From contig NADL03000008.1 in assembly GCA_002205965.3 (NCBI GenBank), forward strand, positions 620,001 through 684,000: a DNA stretch of 64,000 bases. The letters run 5' to 3'. The notes under the pieces are model-generated. The model was not told the DNA's origin and searched no databases. It saw only the letters and a list, made by a program, of their open reading frames with translations. Source of the stretch: Kappaphycus alvarezii. Taxonomy: Eukaryota; Rhodophyta; Florideophyceae; Gigartinales; Solieriaceae. Shown piece by piece: positions 34,664-44,549 of the stretch. Made by a program: the position numbers and the translations under genes. How positions within the stretch are numbered: the first letter of the stretch is position 1; the number at the start of each line of letters is the position of its first letter.

Positions 34664-35504
34664 CCTTACACTGAAACCTGGCAGAGGAGATGGCCTTGAG
34701 CCAGGTTTTTAGAGAAATTTAATAGGTACTACTGTACTGGTCACCACGTAGAATATTCCGGGGCCGCAACCGACCACATCTTTCATGTATTAAAGATCGG
34801 CAAACCTGCCCGTGAGGCCCTAGCCAGGGTCGCCTCCTTTTTCGCACTCCGCCGCGGGAAACCCCCATCTGATGAATTCCACCGATTGGTCACCACCCTC
34901 GCCTCCCTCGTTCTACAGCTGACGGCTCATGCCGTATCTCGCCGTGCTTTGTCTCTCACATCACCTGATGCTCGAGTGACCTAGCTCGGTTTAGTGACCA
35001 TTTAATAAAAGCGTATGTTTGTTTATTAAAGAACCGGATGCTCCCCTCTTGCTTCTCCTGATTCCGTCTTGACACGTCATCCTGCAATTGCAGAATGACG
35101 GACGGAGAGAGCCTGCCCGAATAAAATACTGTAGTTTTATTTTGAGACGCCGCGTTGTCCGAAGTTATCACAGAGATACCGTAGTGGCTAATGAGTTCGT
35201 CTTCATCCGGGGCATCAAGCGATCATTGTCTGGGTCAGTTGCAAGAGATCCAAAACCCATGGGGACGACGATGGCCATGCCTTCACCGCTTCGTGTCTTC
35301 CTAGTCTTCCTGTGTTCAGTCATGTTCCAGTGGGCGCATTTCTCCTCCCAGTGTTGCCTATTGTATCACTACCGGAGGCAATGCACTGTTTTGTTGTCAA
35401 TCGCACTGAGTCTAAAATACCATATCGAAAAAAATGCAGTTGCGCCATGTTACTTTGCAGTACTCTACTACACAACGGAATGGTGACCAAAGTGGGGACA
35501 AGCC
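34664..35504. other. Between elements B and C; holds one open 82-codon stretch
   Basis: 34736-34984 on the plus strand is open (KIGKPAREALARVASFF, TLASLVLQLTAHAVSRRA) with coding-like, Ala/Leu-rich composition and no start codon. It resembles the helical N-terminal region of the non-LTR polyproteins here but is too short to assign. The rest (34985-35504) shows no gene. Confidence 0.35.
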
Positions 35505-37457
35505 GGAGTTCGCCCTCTTTCTGTATCTGTCGACTTGAAGAACGCTTTCAACCTATGCAGTCGCTCTGCGTTCCTCGAGGAGACTGAACCTAATTTCCCC
35601 AGTTGCTAAGGTTAGTGCTGCACTGTTACAACGACCCACCATATTTGTGGACGGGGTTCGATACTACACGCGGTTCGATACTACACGCAGCGTCAGTGGT
35701 ACCCAACAGGGTGACCCACGCGGTGGCCTACTTTTCGATCTGGTCCTGCAGACAACGGTCCGGAAGCTACAGCAAATGCTGTTGTTGTCCGACGGGGAAG
35801 AGGAGGTGCGCAATGTCTTCTTATACTGCGGTGCCACCACGATTGGTACAACGTCGCCCAAACAAAACACTAGTGAAAGCCATTCACATCCTGTCTTCTC
35901 CGGAGGCCATAAGCCTGGGCTTGCACCTTTCTCTTCCTAAATGCAAGATCTGGTGGCCCACAGCTCCACAGGACTCCGTCAGAGCTGCATACCTATCCGA
36001 AATCAATCAGGAGTACAGCGAAGGCACCGTGATTTTGAACGCCCCCGTAGGTTCCTCCAGCTTCATGGAGAACACTTCAACAACCACGTTCACTCCCTAG
36101 GACCGTTCGTTCACGCCGTTCTAGATATTCAAGCCCCCAAGCCTCCTTTCAGATCCTCAGAAACTGCTTCGACGTCTGCAACCTCGGCTACCCTCTCCGG
36201 GTCACCCCGCCCCCATGCACGGCGAAAGGACAAAATACTTCAACTGCCTAATGGTATCAGCTATTCGCACGCTGGCAAGTGGCGTCCTACACAGCAGTAC
36301 TCTTAAGGAGTTGCAGCTACCCCTCAAACCAATCGCAGGTAAGCACCCCATACTGAGACTTGGTCTCACATAAGCGGAAAACATAGCATCAGCCGCCTTT
36401 CTCGCATCCAGTGCTCAGACCAACAAGCTCTGCGGTCGTTTCCTAATCCCGCCGATAACCGAGTTTGCCACATGCGACGAGGCCAAAGCCGTATTTAGTG
36501 CGTGGTCTTCCTCCTGCCGCTCACACGACTTACTGCCATTCAACATTTTCTGTTCCAAACACACACCCTCACAAAAGTAGCTGACCAATGCAGTCCACAT
36601 ACTCTACGAGGAGCTGCCTCAGGGCAACACCTGCACAAGAGCTTTTCGGGCATCTATGGAACTACGTGGTGCTAAAGTCTGGGTCCACTGCGTTCTAAGC
36701 TCAGGTCTCAAAACAGCCATTAGCACGCAGAACTTCTCAATTTGGCTCCAGCACTTTTGTCAGGTACCCCTGCTCGCACCAACAACCCCCTGCCCGAGAG
36801 CTTCTTGACCAGAAACAATGGACGTCCATGGAGACCACCTGGTCCATTGCAAGCACGGCAGACAAAGAATCCCCCCACGACGACCAAGTATTGTTACTGG
36901 GCAACGACCTCGCCCTCGCCGCAAGGCACCCCGCCCCGAGCCAAGACCACCAGGAGAACGGAAAGCCAGACCAGGCATCAGGGCGACTTGTGCTACCCGG
37001 GGCGACGATTACTTCGATGTCACATTTGTCAACCCGTTGGCACCTTCTTATCGGAGGATGAGCACCTTCAACCCCCTCACCAGCTTGAACTTCGCCTACG
37101 CGGAAAAGGTCCGGAAATACCAGGAGTCCATTGCTGGATTGCCGGGCAGGAATCGGCTGCTTCCAGTCACAATCTCCACCCTCGGCGGCTGGCACCCAGA
37201 GGCCTTTTCTCTCGTGACGTAGGTGGCACGCTCGGTCGCCAATCGTGCCGAGGACCAATTCCCAAGGTCAGGGACACACTGCTACAGTGGCATTCTGTGT
37301 TGATTGTTGCGTCGAACGCGGGATGTATGCTAACAGGGCTCGCAGCTACTTTTTAGAGGCCATTCCACAGCGCACCCATTTTCACTATGGTGTTTTCTCC
37401 GCCGCCTGGCTAATCTCCTTGGGCCTCGTCTGCGATTGCTCTTATCAGGAAAATTAA
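35505..37457 (+). pseudogene. Non-LTR retrotransposon C polyprotein remnant (second lineage)
   Basis: A different lineage from A and B with the same overall plan. RT motif A is VSVDLKNAFNLCSRSAFLEE (about 35525), motif B GTQQGDPRGGLLFDLV (about 35700); motif C is degraded (LYCGATT in place of YxDD). Motif D/E region: GLHLSLPKCKIWWP and NAPVGSSSFM. The endonuclease domain has DVHGDHLVHCKHG (zinc ligands, about 36820), RPPGERKARPGI and DDYFDVTFVNPLAPSY (about 37005, PD...D type). The C-terminal signature is LPVTISTLGGWHPEAFS (about 37155), then MLTGLAATF near the end. Frames change several times. The same ISTxGGWHP signature occurs in remnant D at 39.7 kb on the other strand. Confidence 0.75.
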
Positions 37458-37555
37458 GTAAACCCCCCGTTGAACTCCCAATGGAATCCGAACATCCCAA
37501 ATTAAGTTTGCAGTAGACCCTATTTACCCAAACATTTTAGGAATCCACCCCATTT

Positions 37556-38524
37556 AAACGGGTGCAGCAAGAGGCGCGGGCAAGAGTACATTGGCACGAC
37601 GACTCCTGGGCGAATGCCCCAAACCCGACCGCACACAGCGACGCCGACATTCGACATCGCATCCGTGGCTTAGCGTTCCGCCGCGGCCCCGCTGCGGCGT
37701 TTCTCTTCGCTCACCCCACGGCAGCTACGAAGGTCCACACCACACACTGGCAGACCATGCTCCGCCGTCACCTCGGACTGCCAGTGTACGATGACTCCAT
37801 GCCCCTCAACTGCCACCACTGTGACCACCCCTTGGACACCCTCGGGGATCACGCCGCCGACCTCTGCTGCCCTGGTTTCGGCCGTCGTCACCGCCATAAC
37901 TCGCTCTGTAATGCGATTGCGACACACGTTACCCGCGCCGCGGGTCTGAATACTCGGCACGAGGTTCCGTTCCTCGTCCGGGCACTGAGCTCCGGCCCGC
38001 CGATATCCTTGTACAACCGCCCCCAACCCCGGAAGGCACAACGTTGCGCCCCATTGCCTGTGACATCACTGTCGTCTCACCGTTTAAGGTCGCAGTTCGC
38101 ACCAAGGCGACCCAGGTCGCCGGAGGCGCTGCTGAACTGGCGGCCCGCGATAAGGTCACAACCCTGGAACGCAACATCGCCCGACGCCTCCCCGCTCCCT
38201 CAACTGGTCCATCTTCTGCGCCTTACACGCCGAACTTCGCGTTTCGACCTCTGGCGTTTGATTCCCTGGGTGCCCCTTCCCCTGGAACTATTGCATTTAT
38301 CGAGGAGTTAGTTCCGCGGATCGCGTCCAAGTGTCACTCGACAGTTGGCGTTATCCGCCGCCGTATCTACCAGCGACTGAGTTGCACCCTCTGGTCATCC
38401 ATCGCTGAAGCTATCCTGTCGCGAGCCCCGATGCGCATGGACGACGAAGTACACCCGGTTAGATCTTAACCGTATAGTTGGGACGTGCGCAGTCCCCAGT
38501 AGATACTGAACGCATTAAACTTCT
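37556..38524 (+). mobile_element. 5'-truncated copy of the 3' end of non-LTR element B
   Basis: Starts AAACGGGTGCAGCAAGAG and matches 33701-34663 almost base for base to ATTAAACTTCT. It holds the zinc knuckle, RHRHN and endonuclease core of the RLE domain (37562-38469), and reads more cleanly than its parent: 37562-38311 is open for 249 codons. Differences from B are mainly single-base gains or losses in homopolymers. A 5' truncation with an intact 3' end is the mark of target-primed reverse transcription. A possible short target repeat (TTTAA at 37553 and 38533) is weak. Confidence 0.9.
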
Positions 38525-39670
38525 CTCTTCTCTTTAACAAAAAAACATTCCCCCTCTACTACACATGGAAAGGAGTTGACAATGACTACTTGAGGTGACT
38601 CGAATATGATGTAATAAAAGAAACACTCAACCAATGTATATACGACTTCTCTTAACAGCCTAGATCAGGGCTAAAGTACGAATGTGGCATTTTAGATCGC
38701 GTAGGGACGGAAAACGATGCTTACACGAGCAGCAATAGAGCATATTCCTCGCTCCTCTCCTATGCTGAAGATCCCCAGTGCAAGAACCCGACGAAACGTG
38801 CAATCCAGTTTCTTGTTCAAACTCAAAACTTATATCGCACTAAAGGTACTTGGGTGGCTTTTTATTTTACTTCCTTCTATTATTCCTGTTTTACCGATCC
38901 GTGGCCACTTTGTGTGCAGTATGATCGCAAAGGGCACTTGGGAATCACACTGATCGTCGAATACTATCAACGTTTGTATCTGGCCAGCAGCTGTTACTTT
39001 ATTTAGTGTACGTTTTGTCTGCTTTAGCATTGTGTAATGCTTGCTATGCTGTATGAAATGGACGCTCTCTGGTCTCCTCTGCTTCTCTATCTGGACCTTC
39101 CCCTTCCGCAACTGTAAAGAATGTGTATTTTCCTTGTTTCGAAGTCTGAGAGGGAATAATTGTACGTTGTTTTTACTTGAAAGTTCCTACCAGTACTTGG
39201 CCTGGCTACGTGAACCAGAAGTGCTGGAGAGCGTTTCAACATAATTTACCAGATTCTGTGAAGCAGAACAATTCGAGCGCAAGACCGAAGCGGACCGATG
39301 TCCTGGGATGGAATCTAGTTTCGCAGTCGCGCGCTCTCAACTGTACTCATGCCCGATATATTCCATAGTCTCGTCCTCAATCAAAGGGTGGCGAGGGTGA
39401 CGAAAGGTATCAGGGTCGTTGCCACCGATATTCTGTCCTACGCTTTGCGCTCGATCAGTCATACACAATTACTAAACTCGCAATGAGAAAGCAGATTTTC
39501 CTGACTATGGGATAGGAGCAGAGGTTCCCTTCATGTGTAGGTTTATTCTAAAAACTACTTCATGCTACTCCAAGAAAGGGCAACTACCAAAACTATCAAA
39601 CTCATTCAAGATGGTGCTAATCATTCAATGCGAAATTATTCAAATCATCCCTTTAATCAATTCCAACACC
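38525..39670. other. No gene recognised
   Basis: From here base composition becomes clearly more AT-rich. Short open stretches (for example 38717-38953 plus, with a hydrophobic run ALKVLGWLFILLPSIIPVLP) show no family resemblance. Confidence 0.35.
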
Positions 39671-40290
39671 ATATGTCACTAAGTAGCAGCGTCCACGCCC
39701 ACCATCATTTCCAAACCATTCAACGCACCCTTCGTGGACTTATATCTCAACACTAGTGCCTTAAAGAAGGCAACTGGCATTGTTCTGCACCAATCGTGCC
39801 GCATACCTATGAAAATTGCCTTATTTGCCTCTTCCTCGGGCCCCCCAGCTCGCGATGCAATCGCAGAGGCCAACAAACTTGCAAATTTGCAAGTATCCGG
39901 ATGCCATCCGCCAATGGTCGAAATCGGCAAAGCACCAAAACGATTCGTTGGGCCTCGATCACGAATGAAGACCCCAAAACGGGCCTCCTTCGCGGTTTTG
40001 GCCTGGCTCAGCGGCTTCTCTGGGCACTAAGCCAGGGTCGGAATCCGCACAGGCGTTACGGGGTGGATGATTGTGAGGTCGAAGAAGCCCGCTCCCCCTT
40101 GAGCACCTAAAGCCTTGATATACGGCCGAACCCTGTGGCTCCTCTGCGGCGGTTCCAGAATCGGATGACGAGCGGCCTTGGACAGATCGCCTGCGACAAA
40201 CGCACCGGCGAATCATGACGTCATCCCTGGGTCGAACCAAAGTTGCAGACATAGGCATGATCCCCATACACGGCCATGCGGATCTTACAT
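39671..40290 (-). pseudogene. Non-LTR retrotransposon D remnant: C-terminal endonuclease region
   Basis: Read on the minus strand: GDHAYVCNFGSTQG (zinc ligands, about 40255), FFDLTIIHPVTPVRIPTLA (endonuclease Asp, about 40080), then FGALPISTIGGWHPDTCKF (about 39920) and a C-terminal tail. This is the same lineage as element C, but only the 3' fifth remains and it is frameshifted. It points the opposite way to C. Confidence 0.7.
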
Positions 40291-41119
40291 CTCTTCTTAG
40301 GGCAGGGAGAATCTGCCCCGTAGAGGTTCTCTGGTGACCGCGAACTACCTACTGTTTCCTTGCAGTTATTGACAGCTGTTTTTCTACGATATGCCTAACT
40401 GCAAAGATTTTGTTGGATATGGACAAAGTCTGCCTGTTTGAGTCACCGTTGAGCCTAGATTTCCAATATACCCAGAGGAACGGCAATATAAACCCCTCTC
40501 TGTCGTAGAGAGAACTGATTGTTAAGTGAATTTTTACTTGAGGTCCTTCAATAGCAATCAGAAGCCAATTTTAGGCATCAATAGAAGCGGTATGATGCTG
40601 GTTGAATGGAGCAGTGGTGCAGATTGCTGCCGAAGTGGTGGTGGGGATTGCAGGTACAGGGGGAAAGGTTCGGGTGTTTTTATTCTTGGAAGATATATTC
40701 GATCTTTCCTAAGGCTTTCCAGACAACTACAATCGACTCAAAAAGGTGTGCCGACATAGTTATGGGGGAGGAACTACGCTCCCTACCGTAAAAGGCGAGG
40801 TGCAGTTGTGGTGCGTCTGACCGGATTTGTGAGCCAGGCGCGTGTTAAATATGTACTCTTCTTAGCCTCAAAACCGCAGGGACATACAGTAAATCACCGA
40901 GTTCCTCCTAATTCAAGCTTTGACGCTGATGGAATCAGCCAGTACTGGTGATTTATACTAAAAAGGCCAAAATAACACAAAGTGCCAATAATGCATGAAA
41001 GTTTACGGCACATAAGCAACAAGCTATGATTCAAGATACATCACCGGAAGTACCTTTTTAATTCCCAAGAGCCACATAATGAGACCCAGCCTATGCTTCA
41101 CAAACTTTCAAAGTAAGAC
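40291..41119. other. No gene recognised
   Basis: Between remnant D and the Harbinger island. No coding sequence supported. I looked here for the left inverted terminus of a Harbinger element and did not find a convincing match to the region right of 44.6 kb. Confidence 0.35.
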
Positions 41120-42233
41120 CTAAGTAGACACAGAGCTAGTTGGTGGATCCTGTATGGACCCCAAATGTCTGAAAATTTTCCTTGCAGGCCCAGGATCGGA
41201 ATACCTATCAAGAGCTGCATTAGGATATACATAAACTATGTAAACCCCTAGGTCCTCCCAACACAATGGCTCTTCTTCAATCACAGTCTCCACTGTGAAC
41301 GGCAAATTGATGTTAACAGCCTTCATCGCAGCCTCAAAACCTCCTATTTTTTTATGATCCTTACTAAAGTTCTTGTCCTGCTCAACAACAATCCACAAGT
41401 AGTGTAATAAGCGAGCCTCTGACATCGGTTGAGGCCATTTGACACTAAGCTGCAAAATTGATCCATCGTCTACAACTCGTAAATTTTAGTCCTTGTGACA
41501 TCCAAAGGGCAGACGAATGGCCACAGACAAGCAATTACGTGTCTTAAATGACTCAAACCATTCACTTATTAAGTGCAATGGTTTAAAGTTCTTTGGTCCA
41601 AGGATAAGCTCCTCCCTATCTCCCAATTCCTCGGCATCACCAGCCGAGCTGTCATCATCAACAGAAACAACGTCGTGTTTGCGCAGAACAATCTGCAGAG
41701 TCCCAGAAGGTGGAGGTGATAGATTCTCGCAGTTCGCAATCACAGGCGCCTTACAGTTGTTAGAAGTGCCGACAAGTCGGTCAAAAATAAAGTATAATGG
41801 CTAACACAGATTTAACCTTGTTGGAACGAGGAATACCACACGCATCAAGAAGGCTGTTTAAACACGTTCTGAAATTCTTGAGCATATATTTCTCATGGAA
41901 TCGGGGCGTTTTTTTGAAGAAATCTTTTGCGTCAGTGGCACCGTCAATTTCACCGGATGAAATGAGTCGTTGCAAGAACTTGACGTCTGGGTTCCGCTTG
42001 CTAAGGGCATCTCCACCAGTTATTGGGCAAACGAGCAAAGGGTCTATTTCTTTCGACATCTGTATCACGTTCATTGGGTGCGTAACTTTTGTGTCGTTGC
42101 CCATGTTGTCATTTGCCCAACATTGTTCGAACTCTCTACCAGGTTCCATCTGTCGCAGACCGTCATTTTCGCCAGACCGCTCCTTCTTATTGACAGGTCT
42201 CTTCTCATACTTGCACAAGAGGTACGCGACCAA
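41120..42233 (-). CDS. Unrecognised protein beside the Harbinger transposase (about 370 residues, two frame breaks)
   Basis: Three open segments on the minus strand follow each other with almost no gap: 42233-41781, 41770-41486 and 41455-41120. They join by one frame change near 41780 and a stop/frame change near 41480. Features: basic N-terminus (KYEKRPVNKKERSGEN), PLLVCPITGGDALSKRNPD, an acidic stretch (DDDSSAGDAEELGDREE), LSVAIRLPFGCH, then RVVDDGSILQLSVKWPQP and MSEARLLHYLW. The order 'LPxG ... V.DDG..L.LSVKWP..M..ARLLH' looks like a folded domain that I cannot name. It is divergently placed to the transposase, about 10 bp from where that coding sequence appears to begin. It may be a third gene of the same element or a host gene into which it inserted. 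Confidence 0.5.
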
Positions 42234-42242
42234 TAGAGGACA

Positions 42243-43545
42243 GATGGTGGAGGAAAATTACTGAAGACGATGACAATTTGGTCAACGCTCTACTGAGCTC
42301 AAAGTAGCAGGAGTGACAGTTCATATCTTCTATGGGGAGGTTCCGTCCCTGGAAAAGCTGGGAACATTAATAGGAATGCAGATGAAGTCGATCGCCGCCT
42401 TCGCCGACAATATTTCGAAATTAGCTCGATCTATGATAGAGAAGCCTTTGCGCGTCGTTTTCGTGTTACACGAGAGCTGTTAGATAGAATATTTCACGCT
42501 GTTGTTTCTCATCACAACTAATTTCAGCAGAATAGAGACTGTAAGGCAACAAGGGGCTGAGTGACCTTCTGCAAGTAACAGAAGACTTTCGATTATTGGC
42601 TTAAGGGATTGACGCAGACGCCGTCGATGAATTATTGGAAATGAGTGAAACGACAACGCGGCTCTCGCTTCAGCATTTTGTGAGTGCTGTAAAAGATTTC
42701 TTTGGTGGGGAGTACTTGCGCAGCCCGAATGAGGATGACATCAAAAGGATTCTGAAGCCCTCTGAATGTCAGGGTTTTCCGGGAATGATGGGCAGTATCG
42801 ACCGCTGTAAATGGGAATGGAAAAACTGCCATACTGCGTGGCATGGGCAATACAAGGGCAAATATGGCACTTCTGTTGTAACGATTGAGGTCATATGCGA
42901 CTATTCTTTATGGATATGGCATGCTTTTTTTGGATTTACTGGGTCCGCAAAGCAAACGATATCAATGTCTTTTAAGCTTCACCGCTGATTGAAAAGATAG
43001 GTACGGTGCAATATCCCCGCCGTTGGAGTACACTATCGCGGCGAGAACGGCGAAATAAGCCGTATTGGCTGGCGGACGGGATATATCCCAAGTGACCTGT
43101 TTTTGTTCAAACAGTGACATTCCCGTCCACGAAAAAGGAAGAGTGCTTAGATCGTAAACAGGAGAAATGTCGCGAAGGTGTAGAGTGCGCACTTGGCGTG
43201 CTATAGAGTAAGTGGCACATTGTGGCAAACCTGCTCGATTCTGGTCCAAGGAAACTATGAAGGAGGTAATGACACGTTGTATCATTCTAAATAAAATGAT
43301 GGCAGAGGATAAGGGTGGACTACCAGCACACGAAGACAGTAATGAAAGTAATGTAAAGATTTCAAATGGGTGTCAACCAATGTGGGGGGCGCTTGAGAGA
43401 ATACCCGGAAATACGTTGCCTCCCCAAGGAAGCATAGCATCTCTTTGTGAGGTACATACGTATTTGAAAGACAGTACCGAGTATTTTATCACTCTTAGAC
43501 TTGTCATAGAGCACTTGTGGAGTTTGGAAGAAGACACATAGATTA
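42243..43545 (+). pseudogene. PIF/Harbinger (DDE_Tnp_4) transposase, frameshifted
   Basis: Cut-and-paste transposase of the PIF/Harbinger superfamily. N-terminal core: INRNADEVDRRLRRQYFE, FARRFRVTRELLDRIFHAVV. Catalytic region: FPGMMGSIDRCKWEWKNC (first Asp, about 42795), TAWHGQYKGKYGTS, VICDYSLWIWHAFFGF, then YWLADGIYPK (second Asp, about 43070), FVQTVTFPSTKKEE and CREGVECALGVL with the Glu (about 43185). It ends with WHIVANPARFWSKETMKEVM and an acidic tail. All three catalytic residues remain but several frame changes and stops interrupt it. No exact TIR or 3-bp target duplication was found. Confidence 0.85.
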
Positions 43546-43606
43546 GTTGCAAAAAGTAAAAGACTGTGTTCTAAAGTTTTGGCACAACGCACTGGACAAG
43601 TACAGC

Positions 43607-44549
43607 TCACTCACAGACGGCAGACGCGGAACTGTGCTCAACAGCGTTCGTTTCCAGGATATAGTCAGGTACTATAAAATCAGACGAATGAACAGCAACC
43701 TGGCGAGAAGATCCCTGACCCTTCCGCTGGGTCACCCTTTCGCGCATGGCTTCAAGCGCCTCTTCCTGCATAATTTTGAAGTACTCCCTCGCACCATCCG
43801 ACCCTACTCCTCCCGGTCCCTGCATAAATAACAGTATCTCGTTGTGGCGAGCAAGTGCGACATTGCGTTTCTCTTGCAACCTGAGGGCTTCTTCTGCAAT
43901 CTTGACCTTCTTTCTGGAGTTACACGCTTTCTACTGCTGCTCTTTTGCCTTCCTTCTGCCGATGGGCCTACCTGCAGATCTTGAGGCACCTTCCTTTCTG
44001 CTCCGGTCTGTAACCAAAGCAAGGGCCTCATTCTTAACATCGCCTCGGTCGCTATCGTAAGCGCTCTTCTGGTCACCAGATGAAGTAGAACAATCCCAGA
44101 AGCTCCGTTCGCCCCGGCCAAAGACTTCTCATGGAAGCGTAAAACTTCCTACGCCGCTTGAAACGTAAAGGGCTTGCCAATATCTTCCGGAGATTTGATC
44201 TACTTCCCATTGAAAAGGGCGAGGCTAAGTCCCAGTATGTCGGGTTCATTGACATCGTTGGTTCGCTGGCCAGTACTGTGCTGTGAAAAGCAGAAAAACG
44301 GACGCAATGCTTTATGATGAGCTTGATGCGGTTTGTGACAGAGTCCAGTGGCCTAAGAGCAACATCAAAAGGTTTTAGTGACTTGTACTCGTTCCAGACG
44401 TTCTCGTAGAACGTTGTAGATTTCTGGTCGGAGCCCACAATAGGATATTCAGAGACTCGCGCCCATGCCCGAGCTAGAGCAACATATTCGTTGCAGCTGT
44501 AGTTGGAGCCCCGTACTTTCATGTGAGGAATTGTTGGGACTGTGGGCAT
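43607..44549 (-). pseudogene. Harbinger accessory protein, Myb/trihelix (NAM-associated) type
   Basis: Second protein of Harbinger elements, which binds the element DNA and brings the transposase to the nucleus and ends. Minus strand from 44549: VRGSNYSCNEYVALARAWARV, SEYPIVGSDQKSTTFYENVWNEY (trihelix start), SVTNRIKLIIKHCVRF, then across a frame break RSAGRPIGRRKAKEQ, a coiled segment KVKIAEEALRLQEKRNVALAR and DGAREYFKIMQEEALEAMRER. It converges on the transposase with 60 bp between the coding ends. Convergent order of the two genes is normal for this superfamily. Confidence 0.8.
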
